Assembly (NCBI RefSeq): GCF_009761395.1
Contig: NZ_LEKN01000001.1
Coordinates: forward strand, 124,001 to 188,000
DNA: 64,000 nucleotides
Source: Ursidibacter maritimus
GTDB taxonomy: Bacteria > Pseudomonadota > Gammaproteobacteria > Enterobacterales > Pasteurellaceae
Direction of reading: 5' to 3'
Under the pieces are notes generated by a model. That model saw only the letters and a list, made by a program, of their open reading frames with translations. It was not told where the DNA came from and made no database searches. Below, in pieces: positions 1-9,013 of this stretch. The translations under genes were made by a program, and so were the position numbers. Position 1 is the stretch's first letter. Each line of letters starts with the position of its first letter.

Positions 1-999
1 AGTAATAAAAATGCATTGGACTTACTTTTAAAACCGTTTAAAGAGCAAATAGAAGGCTTTCAAAAACGGGTTAATGAAGTACATTCTGAAGCCATCAAGG
101 GAAATGCTAATTTAGAAACCGAAATTAAACGAGTGCTTGAAATTGGACTATCAATGTCGCAAGAAGCCCAAAATCTAACTACTGCATTGAAAGGAAATAA
201 TAAAGTTGCAGGGAATTGGGGGGAAATCCAGCTAGAAAGTGCCTTACAATCGGCAGGTTTACTTGAAGGCGAGCATTATCTTGCCCAAGAAAGTTATCGA
301 AATGACGAAGGAAAACGCTTTGCCCCCGATTTTGTTGTACGGTTGCCTGATGATAAGCAGCTTATTTTAGATAGCAAAGTTTCCCTTGTTGCTTATGACC
401 AAGCGGTGCGTTCCGAAGATAATTTTGCAATTCATAAAGCCTTAGATGAACATTGCCGTTCATTGCGTCAGCATATTGATGGGCTATCGAAGAAAAATTA
501 TAGTAACTTAATTGGGATTAAAAGCCCTGATTTTGTATTGATGTTTGTGCCGATTGAGCCAGCCTATATTGAAGCGATGAAACACGATCCGCAATTATTC
601 AATTATGGCTATGAAAGAAATGTTATTCTTGTGTCGCACACAACCTTAATGCCAATTTTACGCACTGTTGCAAACTTATGGCGAATTGAGCGTGGTAATG
701 CTGAGGCGCGAGAAATCAGTGAAAAAGCAGGGGATATTTATAATCAAGTCTGTGTAATTGCCGAGCGTTTAGCTAAACTTGGGAATACGCTAACCACCGC
801 AAGCAAATACTATAATCAGACAGTTACGTCTTTAGTGGGTAAACAAGGGTTAGTCGGTAAGGTTGAGCGTTTCCAACAACTTTCAACAAAAGCGAGTCAA
901 ACCTTGCCCCAAGTGGAATTACTGGCGAATGACTGGGATACGACTCGTTTAGGTTTAATTATTGATAAAGTGGAAAACAGCGAACAGGATCAGAAATAA
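1..999 (+). CDS. rmuC: RmuC family DNA recombination protein, 5' end cut by window
   Basis: The frame is open from base 1 to TAA at 997-999, giving 332 codons. Family members are usually longer and start with a membrane anchor and coiled coil, so the true start lies left of the window; the TTG at 16 is not a convincing start. The visible part opens with the end of a helical coiled-coil region and then carries the RmuC core, with GNWGEIQLE, DFVVRLPDD and LILDSKVSLVAYD, the last looking like the D/E-x-K part of a restriction-endonuclease-like fold. RmuC is known to limit DNA rearrangement at inverted repeats. The stop overlaps the start of the next gene (TAATG), so the two are probably translationally coupled. 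Confidence 0.93.
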   Translation, partial: SNKNALDLLLKPFKEQIEGFQKRVNEVHSEAIKGNANLETEIKRVLEIGLSMSQEAQNLTTALKGNNKVAGNWGEIQLESALQSAGLLEGEHYLAQESYRNDEGKRFAPDFVVRLPDDKQLILDSKVSLVAYDQAVRSEDNFAIHKALDEHCRSLRQHIDGLSKKNYSNLIGIKSPDFVLMFVPIEPAYIEAMKHDPQLFNYGYERNVILVSHTTLMPILRTVANLWRIERGNAEAREISEKAGDIYNQVCVIAERLAKLGNTLTTASKYYNQTVTSLVGKQGLVGKVERFQQLSTKASQTLPQVELLANDWDTTRLGLIIDKVENSEQDQK

Positions 1000-1562
1000 T
1001 GTTGTTAATCATTGATAACCACGACTCTTTTACCTTTAATTTGGTTGATTTACTACGCAAAATGAACGTAGAAAGCCAAGTTATTTCTGTTGAGCAATTA
1101 AATTTAGATGACGTAGCAAAATTCAGCCATATTATGATCTCACCTGGCCCTGATGTACCTAGAGCCTATCCGCAACTTTTTGAAATGCTAGAGCGCTACC
1201 ATCAGCATAAATCTATTTTAGGTGTCTGTTTAGGGCATCAAACCATTTGTGAATTTTTTGGTGGGACGTTATATAACTTAGAAAATGTTCGCCACGGGCA
1301 ACAACGTCCGTTAATCCAGAAAGAACAAAATCCCATTTTTGAAAATCTGCCCGAACAATTTAATATTGGGCTTTATCATTCGTGGGCTATCTTGCAAAAG
1401 TCTCTTGAAAATACACCGCTTGTTGCAACTTCTATTTGTGATCAAAATGTGTTAATGGCGATGAAACACTATTCTCTGCCGATTTATGGCGTGCAGTTTC
1501 ATCCTGAATCTTTTATGACTGAATATGGAGAGCAGATTTTAAGAAATTGGTTAAATAGCTAA
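999..1562 (+). CDS. pabA: Class I glutamine amidotransferase, aminodeoxychorismate/anthranilate synthase component II
   Basis: This 187-aa protein is a stand-alone glutaminase domain of the TrpG/PabA type, which supplies ammonia to a chorismate-using partner for folate or tryptophan synthesis. The N-terminal IIDNHDSFTFNLV motif, the nucleophile elbow GVCLGHQ (Cys77) and the catalytic HPES (His168, Glu170) are all intact, and the length is normal. It starts 1 bp inside the rmuC stop (TAATG). No pabB or trpE lies next to it here, so PabA versus TrpG cannot be decided from context; PabA is the safer label because the gene is not in a trp cluster. Confidence 0.8.
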   Translation: MLLIIDNHDSFTFNLVDLLRKMNVESQVISVEQLNLDDVAKFSHIMISPGPDVPRAYPQLFEMLERYHQHKSILGVCLGHQTICEFFGGTLYNLENVRHGQQRPLIQKEQNPIFENLPEQFNIGLYHSWAILQKSLENTPLVATSICDQNVLMAMKHYSLPIYGVQFHPESFMTEYGEQILRNWLNS

Positions 1563-1571
1563 GAATAAATA

Positions 1572-1601
1572 GTTCTCTCTCACAGAAATATGAGAGAGAA
1601 C
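1572..1601. terminator. Bidirectional hairpin between convergent genes
   Basis: A perfect 11-bp stem (GTTCTCTCTCA with TGAGAGAGAAC) has an 8-nt loop. It sits between the convergent pabA and ygfB stops. On the minus strand the stem is followed by a short T-rich stretch, so it may serve mainly ygfB. Confidence 0.6.
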
Positions 1602-1608
1602 ATCAATA

Positions 1609-2157
1609 TCAATGTACTTGTGGTTTATTTACCGTTTTGGTCTGAGTAAAATGGCTGTGTAGGAAAAGTGAAACAATACGCAAGTATTCAACAATTTCTT
1701 CCCCTGCTTCGAGTAGATCTTCACTTTTATCTTCTTCATCGTAGCCAAGTTTAGCGATTTCATCTAAATCATCAATGGCTTCGCCAACTTCATCAGTTTC
1801 TTGTTGTAGCTTAGGTTGAGCTAAACCTAGCCCCAGTAAAAAGTGATTTGTCCATTGTGCAATGCCATCAGCTAAAGCAAAACCATCTTCTTCGCTTGGC
1901 AACCAAAGTGAAAATAGCGTATTCGCTTCATCAAAACTTTCACTAAGCTGTTGATAAAAATCAGTTAATTTTTTGAGTGGAGCTTGTGAAAAAGCGTGCC
2001 CATCATTGGTCACTTGGTAGGTGAGTGTCTTCCACGACTCATCTTGAATACCGCCTGAAATTAATCCACTGATAAAACCATGAAACTCAGCCGGGGTGTA
2101 TTCAATCTGTAAATCTGTAATAAGTTGTTGAAATTCGTTCGGTTGTAAAATAGCCAT
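1609..2157 (-). CDS. ygfB: UPF0149/YecA family protein YgfB
   Basis: This 182-aa acidic, mostly helical protein matches the YgfB (UPF0149) family. It has the characteristic EFHGFISGLISGG segment near residue 25, a central WLPSEEDGFALADGIAQW segment, and an acidic C-terminal half. The function of the family in Pasteurellaceae is not established. It is divergent from zapA, which is the usual ygfB/zapA arrangement in gammaproteobacteria and supports the call. Confidence 0.88.
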   Translation of the reverse strand: MAILQPNEFQQLITDLQIEYTPAEFHGFISGLISGGIQDESWKTLTYQVTNDGHAFSQAPLKKLTDFYQQLSESFDEANTLFSLWLPSEEDGFALADGIAQWTNHFLLGLGLAQPKLQQETDEVGEAIDDLDEIAKLGYDEEDKSEDLLEAGEEIVEYLRIVSLFLHSHFTQTKTVNKPQVH

Positions 2158-2232
2158 AACCTGTTATTTTGTGATTTGAATAAAGAGTGGCATAATAGCA
2201 AAAATTTTTGTTTTGGTAAGGATTTCCCGATA

Positions 2233-2562
2233 ATGTCGAAAAATAATATTGAATTATCCCTTTTCGGACAGGTTCTGCGTCTCTATTGTCCTGTTGAGCA
2301 ACAGGATTTTTTATTAGCATCAGCGAAACGCTTAGAAGAACGTGTTGCAACATTAAAAGAGCAATCTGGAATTATTCAACTTGAGAAAGTGCTATCTATT
2401 GTTGCCCTTAACTTAAACTACGAGCTGGAACAAGAACAACGTAAAAACGTAGAAAATAAAAATGTTTTAATGGCTTGTGTACAACAACTAGACAGCTCAT
2501 TGGCAAAATTCCAATCGACTGATGCTCAAGCAGTTCCAATCGGTCAAGAAAATAACGAATAA
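2233..2562 (+). CDS. zapA: Cell division protein ZapA
   Basis: A 109-aa protein with the ZapA pattern: an N-terminal beta-rich head (NNIELSLFGQVLRLYCP) and a C-terminal helix that forms the dimer and tetramer coiled coil. ZapA binds FtsZ and stabilises the Z-ring. The frame is open further upstream, but the ATG at 2233 gives the conserved short N-terminus and follows an AAGGA-containing stretch. Its position between divergent ygfB and 6S RNA/fau is the classical gammaproteobacterial order. Confidence 0.92.
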   Translation: MSKNNIELSLFGQVLRLYCPVEQQDFLLASAKRLEERVATLKEQSGIIQLEKVLSIVALNLNYELEQEQRKNVENKNVLMACVQQLDSSLAKFQSTDAQAVPIGQENNE

Positions 2563-2625
2563 TTCGATTTCAGCGATTTTCTTGATCTGAACACTAGGAA
2601 ATTTTGCTAAATTCCGTTAGTATTC

Positions 2626-2806
2626 ATTTTGCCTGAGGTGTGCGTTGTTAGTTACGTCCCTGAGCCGATATTTAAAACTCCTTGAGTTGAACCCTTAATC
2701 GTTGGTGAGCAGGCTCGCTTGCGAGAAGCCTAAAAGTGATTACGTTCGACTCCCTTGAACCGTCTGGTTCAAGGACCACAACTGATAACGGCACTTCGGG
2801 TCTCTT
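2626..2806 (+). ncRNA. ssrS: 6S RNA, regulator of RNA polymerase
   Basis: The stretch carries the conserved 6S elements in order: GTCCCTGAGCCGATATTT, GTTGGTGAGCAGGCTCG, CGAGAAGCCTAAAA and CCTTGAACC/GGTTCAAGG. A closing stem can be drawn between 2632-2640 (CCTGAGGTG) and 2792-2800 (CACTTCGGG), two of the nine pairs being G-U. 6S RNA mimics an open promoter and sequesters the housekeeping holoenzyme in stationary phase. The location between zapA and fau is conserved in gammaproteobacteria. The exact ends are estimates. The fau start codon follows within a few bases, so the two are probably co-transcribed and then processed. Confidence 0.93.
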
Positions 2807-2809
2807 TTT

Positions 2810-3400
2810 ATGATGAATGATATTTCCCCACTTCCACTTTGCGAACAACGCAACCAACTTCGCAAACAAATGCGAGCCAAACGCCAAGCATTAACCCTTG
2901 ATGAGCAACGCTTTGCAGCACAAAATATTATCCCCAAATCGCTAGAATTGATTGAACATTATGCCGCTCAACACCTTGCCTTTTATTTACCATTTAATGG
3001 CGAAATCTCACCGCTTCCTTTGATTGAAAAATTACGCTCAATAGGCAAAAAGATTTATCTTCCCGTATTACACCCCTTTTCATCACACCAACTGTTATTT
3101 TTGCGTTTTGATGATAAATCAGATTTATCCTCTAACCGTTTTGGAATTTTAGAACCCAAATTAGACGTTAGAAAAGTATTGCCAATTAGCGAATTAGAAA
3201 TGATCTTCGTCCCCCTTGTTGCTTGTGATACACAAGGCAATCGGCTTGGTATGGGCGGCGGGTTTTACGACCGAACCCTTTCCCAAGCCAAACATTTAAT
3301 CAGCGTTGGATTGGCTCATCAATGCCAACAGTTAGAGTGTTTACCACTAGAGAGTTGGGACGAACCACTAGATTATATCGTGATAGGAAATTCAATTTAA
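2810..3400 (+). CDS. fau: 5-formyltetrahydrofolate cyclo-ligase
   Basis: This 196-aa protein (also called YgfA) converts 5-formyl-THF to 5,10-methenyl-THF with ATP. It shows the family features: a basic N-terminal helix (RKQMRAKRQAL), IYLPVLHP in the middle and the substrate-binding loop MGGGFYDRTL near residue 147. The ATG at 2810 or 2813 follows 6S RNA immediately, and no good ribosome-binding site is visible, so translation may depend on processing of the 6S precursor. It converges with the decayed gene that follows, overlapping its end by 4 bp. Confidence 0.93.
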   Translation: MMNDISPLPLCEQRNQLRKQMRAKRQALTLDEQRFAAQNIIPKSLELIEHYAAQHLAFYLPFNGEISPLPLIEKLRSIGKKIYLPVLHPFSSHQLLFLRFDDKSDLSSNRFGILEPKLDVRKVLPISELEMIFVPLVACDTQGNRLGMGGGFYDRTLSQAKHLISVGLAHQCQQLECLPLESWDEPLDYIVIGNSI

Positions 3401-4395
3401 AACTGTTTTTCCACAGTCAAAAACCATTCTCCATTTTTTCTTGAATATAAATCAGGCATATTGCTATGGATTTTCATATAACTGAAATTCAACTTCGGCA
3501 TTAAGCCTTTCCACGCCCATTTTTCATTCCATAGAGACCAATTTGCCCGATATTCTTTATCGGCACGTTTATAGCCATAAAGATAATGCTTTCCTTCAAA
3601 ATGGCGTTTGGCATAGCTACTTCTAAATTCCGTTCCCCAACTTTTCCAGCGATAAATGACGCCAAGTTCTCCACCAAATTTATGGGAAGATGATGCTTTT
3701 TCTTTGGTTTGATCTCGATTTGCATCAATACTTGCAAAAAATTGCCAAGATCTGACCGCTTGCCAACGTAATGCCAATGAAGCACTATTTTGGAAACCAT
3801 CATAACGGCTTGCGGTTAAGTAGTCTTGATAACGTTTTTGGCTATGGTTTAAGCGAGCTGAAGCAATCCATTTTAAGTTTAAATAGCGATAGCTGTGCAG
3901 TGTTACACCGAACTGTTTACTATAGCGTGGGCTACCTAGCCAATTTTGCTCAACAAATGGCGTAATACCCAAGCTCATTTTGGCATTGCGATATTGGTAT
4001 CCCAAGCTAAAGCGAAGTGATTGCTCGCTGTAATCTTGATTATCCCAATAATAAACACCGTTGTAATGCAGTGAAGTGTTAAGATAGTGATTACTTGTCA
4101 GATTATGGGATTTTGATATGCCAACACCATAGCGAAAACCTTCTGCCGATTGTGGTAATGAATCTTTATCTTTGGCTAATTGTCGTCCATTGATATTAAC
4201 TACTGAGGAACTAGAGGCATTATTAACATTATCGGTACGAACATATTGCACAATGAAATCAGGTTGCCAGCCCTGTTCTTTCTCCATTTTTGCTAAATAG
4301 CGTTCAGCTAGATCTTGAATTGCTGGTGCTAATAGTAAGTTGCTCGATGGCTTGTTTGTACTGTTGATTTTCGTAAAGTATTACCCCTTCTATTT
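3397..4395 (-). pseudogene. Decayed Slam-type (DUF560) surface lipoprotein assembly modifier
   Basis: The longest open stretch (4287 to 3397) encodes an intact-looking C-terminal beta-barrel of the Slam/DUF560 type: repeated aromatic beta-strands, a QYVRTDNVNNAS start, and a final F typical of outer-membrane proteins. Slam proteins move surface lipoproteins across the outer membrane and carry N-terminal TPR repeats plus a signal peptide. Here the N-terminal part is gone. Upstream, a TPR-like piece (LYENQQYKQAIEQL) is found in a different frame at about 4384-4340, so a frameshift separates it from the barrel, and it runs directly into the stop of the next upstream gene at 4400. Truncation plus frameshift makes this a pseudogene. 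No cognate surface lipoprotein gene is nearby. Confidence 0.8.
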
Positions 4396-4399
4396 TAAA

Positions 4400-5173
4400 C
4401 TACCAACTCCCTCCAGCTCCGCCACCGCCAGAGCTTCCGCCGCCAAATCCTCCGCCACTACCGCCACCGAAGCCTCCGCCAAAGCCACCACGTCCGCTAC
4501 CAAATCCGCCAGAAGATCTCGCCGTACGAATAATTCTATCTGCGGTACTTGGGCTTATGTATCTATTTCCTCCTCGACCAATAAATTGGAATAAGATGAA
4601 AATAGCAATAGCAATGATAAAAAAGATCTGCTCATCATCTAAGCCAAATAAGTTTTGAGTTTCTTCCTCCGCAGCGGGAGCATATTCCCCTTGTGTTGCA
4701 GCTATAATTGAAGATAGCCCCTTAGCAATGCCTTGAGCATATAAATTCTGTTTGAAATAAGGGGTTATGTCATTACGAATAATTGAAGATGCAATCGCAT
4801 CAGGCAATGCAGCTTCTAGTCCACGTCCTGTTGCAATAAAGAGTTTTCGGTCATCTTTCGCAATCAGCAACAACACACCATTGTTTTCTTTCTGTCTGCC
4901 AATTCCCCATTGATTAAATAAGTTATGCGAATAACTCGATACCGCTTCACCATTTGTATTGGGAACAATCACAACGGCAATTTGGGAACTTGTTTTTGAT
5001 GCATAATCAATTAAAGCATTCTCTAAGATCTGGCGATCTTGTTGTGTCAATGTTTGAGTATAATCAGACACATAGCGAAATGGCTTAGGCACTGTGGGAT
5101 AATTAGCAAAACTAAATAACGTAAAAAATAGCGTGGCACATAATATGGCATAACGAGCTATATTTTTTCTCAT
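4400..5173 (-). CDS. TPM-domain (YgcG-type) membrane protein with Gly-rich tail
   Basis: This 257-aa protein has an N-terminal signal sequence, a TPM domain from about residue 30 to 165 (YVSDYTQTLTQQDRQ, NNGVLLLIAKDDRKLFIATG, GLEAALPDA), one membrane helix around residues 180-200 and a C-terminal tail of almost only Gly, Ser and Phe. This architecture is typical of the periplasmic TPM proteins encoded next to LemA, which are linked to membrane or phosphate-ester functions but poorly understood. It overlaps the upstream TPM gene by 4 bp (ATGA). Confidence 0.85.
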   Translation of the reverse strand: MRKNIARYAILCATLFFTLFSFANYPTVPKPFRYVSDYTQTLTQQDRQILENALIDYASKTSSQIAVVIVPNTNGEAVSSYSHNLFNQWGIGRQKENNGVLLLIAKDDRKLFIATGRGLEAALPDAIASSIIRNDITPYFKQNLYAQGIAKGLSSIIAATQGEYAPAAEEETQNLFGLDDEQIFFIIAIAIFILFQFIGRGGNRYISPSTADRIIRTARSSGGFGSGRGGFGGGFGGGSGGGFGGGSSGGGGAGGSW

Positions 5174-5616
5174 TTAATAATCACCTCATTCGATAATTCA
5201 TTCACATCATTCGCTTGAATAGGAAAGTACTGTGCTAGCTGTCCTTCCACTTGCTTAATACCTTCACAAATCGCTTGAGTAAACTGTCCTTTTTGACAAT
5301 CCGCTTTCATTGCATCATAGACACCCTGCCAAAATGAATTTCCAACTTTTTGATGAATACCTTCATCACCAATCACCGCAATTAAATGTGGCTTAAAAGA
5401 GAGATAAAGCAATACGCCATTTCTGTCTGCTGTGTTATACATTTCTAATTCATTAAAAAGTTGTGTTGCTCTTTCAAGTGCATTTTTATGTTTAGCTTTA
5501 CGCTCTACTACAACTCGTAACTCAGCCGATGTTGTTTTCTCTAAATGCGAAATTGCCTCTTCGATCTGTTTAGTATCGAGAGGCAATTTACGTTCAAAAA
5601 ATGAAAATAATCCCAT
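5170..5616 (-). CDS. Second TPM-domain protein
   Basis: A 148-aa protein that is essentially a single TPM domain without signal peptide or tail: IEEAISHLEKTTSAELRVVV at residues 18-37, then NGVLLYLSFKPHLIAVIGD around 85-103. It lies between lemA and the larger TPM protein, the common LemA-TPM-TPM cluster. The biochemical role is unknown; cytosolic or membrane-peripheral location is inferred from the lack of a signal sequence. Confidence 0.82.
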   Translation of the reverse strand: MGLFSFFERKLPLDTKQIEEAISHLEKTTSAELRVVVERKAKHKNALERATQLFNELEMYNTADRNGVLLYLSFKPHLIAVIGDEGIHQKVGNSFWQGVYDAMKADCQKGQFTQAICEGIKQVEGQLAQYFPIQANDVNELSNEVIIK

Positions 5617-5683
5617 TCATTCCTCATTTATATTTAATAAGCGGTTAGATTTTTGCATTTTCTTGCAAAATAGCAAAAAGATG

Positions 5684-5704
5684 AAGGGCGTATATTACGC
5701 CCTT
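5684..5704 (-). terminator. Hairpin after lemA
   Basis: A perfect 9-bp stem (AAGGGCGTA with TACGCCCTT) with a 3-nt loop is followed on the minus strand by a TTTTT run. It lies between lemA and the two TPM genes, so it probably reduces rather than abolishes read-through into them. Confidence 0.7.
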
Positions 5705-5710
5705 ACGTGA

Positions 5711-6301
5711 TTAGTTAAAGTTTACAACAGGTGCTTTTTCTGAGCCGACTTCCGCTTTGAATTGTGGTTTTGGGCTGAAACCAAATAACAAAGCTGCTAA
5801 TTTGGTCGGTAATTGGCGAACCTTTTTGTTATACTCTTTTACTGCCGCATTAAAATTATTACGCTCTACATTGATACGATTTTCTGTACCCTCAATTTGA
5901 GCTTGAAGATTTAAGAACCCTTCGTGAGCTTTTAATTCTGGGTATTTTTCTACACTAACTAATAAACGAGAAAGTGCTGAATTTAAACCTTGTTGAGCTT
6001 GTTGGAACTGAGCCATTTGTTCTTCAGTCGCATTTGTTGGGTCAATTTTAGTCTGAGTTGCCTTTGCTCGAGCCTCAATCACATTAGTGAGCGTTTCCTT
6101 CTCAAAGTTAGCCTGCCCTTTTACCGTATTCACTAAATTTGGGATTAAATCCGCTCGGCGTTGATAAGCCGATTCTACATTTGCCCAAACAGAATTTATA
6201 TCTTCTTCTGCCTTTACCAAGCTGTTGTAACTACTACTTAATGTCATCGCTCCAAATAATGCCACAACCGCAAGGACGATAATCACAATCCATTTTTTCA
6301 T
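5711..6301 (-). CDS. lemA: LemA family protein
   Basis: This 196-aa protein has an N-terminal transmembrane helix (residues 3-22) followed by the helical LemA domain, with the recognisable YNSLVKAEEDINSVWANVESAYQRRADLIPNL stretch (key residues: the paired VxxxxxxQRRxDLIPNLV pattern) and RNNFNAAVKEYN near residue 155. LemA proteins sit in the inner membrane with the bulk outside; their molecular job is not firmly known. It heads the LemA-TPM-TPM cluster. Confidence 0.92.
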   Translation of the reverse strand: MKKWIVIIVLAVVALFGAMTLSSSYNSLVKAEEDINSVWANVESAYQRRADLIPNLVNTVKGQANFEKETLTNVIEARAKATQTKIDPTNATEEQMAQFQQAQQGLNSALSRLLVSVEKYPELKAHEGFLNLQAQIEGTENRINVERNNFNAAVKEYNKKVRQLPTKLAALLFGFSPKPQFKAEVGSEKAPVVNFN

Positions 6302-6374
6302 AAATGTAAACCTCTAATGTTAAAATTTCTATGCTAAGGTCTATTGACCTTTTGTTTATTAGTTCAGTGAAACC

Positions 6375-7415
6375 TTACAAGTTCACTTCTCTTTCTTTTT
6401 GCCCTGATTTGCTAAATAAAGTCGTTTTCAAGACACCTAATAGCTCTTGTCTGACAACAGAAAGTGTTGGTCGTTCCCCTTTTTGAAAAACAATTGGGCG
6501 ACAAAATTCCATTGCTTTGATACCTAAACGAGCCGTTAATAAGCCTACGCCTATCCCTTGAGCTACTCGCATTGACAGTTTAGCGGTAAGATTTTGCGAG
6601 AAAAATTCACTGCCCACATCAGTAACAATCTCCGTTGCTCCAGCAAATACCATATTCGTTAAGACCATCTTAAATAATTTTAAACGACTGATATAGCCTA
6701 ATTCCATTCCGTAAGCTTTCGTGATTTTATTAACAAGAGCAATATTTCGCCAAGCCACCATCAATACATCGGCAATAGCCAACGGGCTAATGGCAACAAT
6801 CAGTGCATTTTCAGTTGCACTTTTGCTAATCAATTTTTTTACTTGATTATCAATTGGGCTTAACACTGTTTGGCTGAAAAGATAAAATACTTCTTTACTA
6901 TTGTAAGCATCATCAAGCTGTGATTGCCAACGTTGTTGTGCTTGTTGGATCATTGGTGTTTGAGATAAATTGCCAAGCGTGGATTTGCAAAATTCAGTGG
7001 CTTTTTCACCGCTTGTTGCAGAATGATCATCTAGTAATTGTTGGCTTACTTGCTGTTGATAATGATGTTTACGCAACCACAACAATTTACGCCATTCACT
7101 CATAATCGCACCAATGCCAGCTAAGCTAATCGCAAAAAATGCAATAGCAAAAACTAAATAGATCCATTGATTTTGCTTCCACGAATCAATCACCAATTGA
7201 ACCGATTGGGCTATAACTGCCACACCTAAAAGAACCAATGCACCTAAAAACAAACGAATCCAAAAACGAGACGGTTTAACCGTTTCTTCAAAGGCTAATT
7301 TAGGTTCAATTTCTTCAGTGATATCGAGTTGAATATCGTCCGTATGAGAAAATTCTTGCTTGGGTTGATGTTGAGCAACTTTTGGCTCTTCTTCATTAAA
7401 AATACGTTTTTCCAT
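6375..7415 (-). CDS. ycjF: YcjF family (UPF0283/DUF697) inner-membrane protein
   Basis: A 346-aa protein with an acidic cytosolic N-terminus, two membrane helices between about residues 50 and 115, and a C-terminal DUF697-type region ([22 protein letters not shown], then [20 protein letters not shown] and the [21 protein letters not shown] segment). The family partner in enterobacteria is the GTPase YcjX, which is not next to it in this window. Its start overlaps the dusC end by 20 bp. Confidence 0.85.
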   Translation of the reverse strand: MEKRIFNEEEPKVAQHQPKQEFSHTDDIQLDITEEIEPKLAFEETVKPSRFWIRLFLGALVLLGVAVIAQSVQLVIDSWKQNQWIYLVFAIAFFAISLAGIGAIMSEWRKLLWLRKHHYQQQVSQQLLDDHSATSGEKATEFCKSTLGNLSQTPMIQQAQQRWQSQLDDAYNSKEVFYLFSQTVLSPIDNQVKKLISKSATENALIVAISPLAIADVLMVAWRNIALVNKITKAYGMELGYISRLKLFKMVLTNMVFAGATEIVTDVGSEFFSQNLTAKLSMRVAQGIGVGLLTARLGIKAMEFCRPIVFQKGERPTLSVVRQELLGVLKTTLFSKSGQKEREVNL

Positions 7416-8376
7416 TCTGATTTACCGCCTGAATAATATGTTGTTTTAAACCATCATAGCCATGTTCTTTTTTGAGAATATCAAATAATTGCTCTGCTTC
7501 TGGGTACTCTTTATCAAGATAACGTAGCCATTGTTTAATCCGAGCAACGTGATAGAACCCCGTATCTTGCTTATTTTCCATATTGACATATTGGAAAAGT
7601 AGCTCTAATACGTTATCCCACCTCATTTTAACCTGATTAAATTTGATGACTCGACTCAGATTTGGCACATTTAATGCTCCACGCCCAATCATTAGCGATT
7701 GACAAGCGGTGACTTCTTGGCATTTCTTTGCAGATGCAAAATCCCAAATTTCACCATTTGCAATCACAGGAATAGTAAGCCGTTTCGCGATATCTCCAAT
7801 AGCTTGCCAATTTATACGTTCTGCACGATATCCGTCCATTTTAGTTCGACCGTGTACCGTAATTTCTGTTGCACCGCCTTGTTGCACCGCATCGGCAATT
7901 TCAAAACAAGTGTTGCTATTATCCCAACCTAATCGGACTTTGACCGATACGGGTTGATCGGTTGGTACAGCCTCTCGCATTGCTTTTGTTGCTTGGTAGA
8001 TCAATTCGGGTTGTTTGAGTAATGATGCTCCACCATTACTGCCATTCACTGTTTTTGATGGACAACCACAATTCAGATCCACGCCGTGCGATCCTAATTC
8101 CACTGCTAACGCTGCATTTTCAGCCAACCATTGCGGGTGTTGCCCTAAAATCTGCACCCGAACAGGTGTACCAGACGGCGTAAAACCATTATTATGTAAT
8201 TCTGGGCACAAACGATAAAAAGCCTTTTTCGGTAATTTTTGATCCACGACACGAACAAATTCAGAAATGCAGAGATCATAATCATTTACTGCAGTCAGTA
8301 ATTGACGAACAAAAGGATCTAACACCCCTTGCATTGGAGCCAAAATCAGTCTTGGTACTATTTGCAAATCTTTCAC
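7396..8376 (-). CDS. dusC: tRNA-dihydrouridine(16) synthase
   Basis: This 326-aa flavoenzyme reduces a uridine of the tRNA D-loop with NADPH. The Dus features are present: FMN site LAPMQGVLD at 12-20, the catalytic LNCGCPS motif with Cys105, KVRLGW near 150, and HGRT around 180, followed by the C-terminal helical tRNA-binding domain. DusC (U16) is chosen over DusA or DusB because of the APMQGVLD start and the [16 protein letters not shown] segment. Downstream ycjF overlaps its end. Confidence 0.9.
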   Translation of the reverse strand: MKDLQIVPRLILAPMQGVLDPFVRQLLTAVNDYDLCISEFVRVVDQKLPKKAFYRLCPELHNNGFTPSGTPVRVQILGQHPQWLAENAALAVELGSHGVDLNCGCPSKTVNGSNGGASLLKQPELIYQATKAMREAVPTDQPVSVKVRLGWDNSNTCFEIADAVQQGGATEITVHGRTKMDGYRAERINWQAIGDIAKRLTIPVIANGEIWDFASAKKCQEVTACQSLMIGRGALNVPNLSRVIKFNQVKMRWDNVLELLFQYVNMENKQDTGFYHVARIKQWLRYLDKEYPEAEQLFDILKKEHGYDGLKQHIIQAVNQNGKTYF

Positions 8377-8389
8377 AAAATCTTACCGC

Positions 8390-9013
8390 TTAGTAGGAAC
8401 TACGTAGTCGTAAATCTGGACGAGCAACTAAGTAAATCAACAAAGCAGTCAATGCGCCTAAAGTATCGGCTAGCATATCCTTTTGAGCATCCCAAATATC
8501 TCCTTGTGAACCAAGAAATTCAATCCCTGCATTGCCCCCTTCGATCACCGCATATTGCCATTCAATAATTTCATAGCTCGCAGCCACTGACATAATAAAA
8601 AATAGCGAAAAGAAAAAGGCAACACCTAATCCGCATTTACGTTTACGTAATAACCATTCTGCCATTGGGAAACTATAAAAACCGATAATATAGTGCGCGA
8701 CTCGATCAAAATGGTTGCGTTCTTCACCTAAAAAAGGGGAAAGATATTGATTAGCCCATTCAAATGGAACATTTGCAAAAGTATATTTTGCACCAACCAA
8801 GTGCATTATCATCCATAAAGACATTAAGAAATAAGCAAGTCCACTAAATTGAAAGAGTGGATAGGTTACAATCAATAATCCAAAGATAATAAAAATAGGC
8901 ATAACTTCCGCATACCATACTGCTCTATCGGTAGGTGCTAATCCTGACCAAATAGAGAGCGCAATAATAACAATTGCAAGAAATAACGGAACAATATGAG
9001 AACGCGTTTGCAT
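8390..9013 (-). CDS. yjdF: YjdF-like DUF2238 inner-membrane protein
   Basis: A polytopic membrane protein of 207 aa, five or six helices, with the DUF2238 signature: HFDRVAHYIIGFY near residue 107 and the GDIWDAQKDMLADTLGA segment near the C-terminus, containing conserved Asp residues. Function unknown. An ATG 9 nt upstream (9022) also exists, but the ATG at 9013 has the better spaced AAGGA and shares its first base with the djlA stop (TAATG), so I prefer it. Confidence 0.83.
   Translation of the reverse strand: MQTRSHIVPLFLAIVIIALSIWSGLAPTDRAVWYAEVMPIFIIFGLLIVTYPLFQFSGLAYFLMSLWMIMHLVGAKYTFANVPFEWANQYLSPFLGEERNHFDRVAHYIIGFYSFPMAEWLLRKRKCGLGVAFFFSLFFIMSVAASYEIIEWQYAVIEGGNAGIEFLGSQGDIWDAQKDMLADTLGALTALLIYLVARPDLRLRSSY

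Noticed and set aside
2604-2623. Consensus promoter for 6S RNA
   Set aside because: TAGTAT could be a -10, but no -35 of suitable spacing was found, so no promoter was annotated.
4340-4594. 84-codon Ala/Ser/Thr-rich frame on the plus strand
   Set aside because: It is the complement of the Gly-rich tail of the TPM protein.
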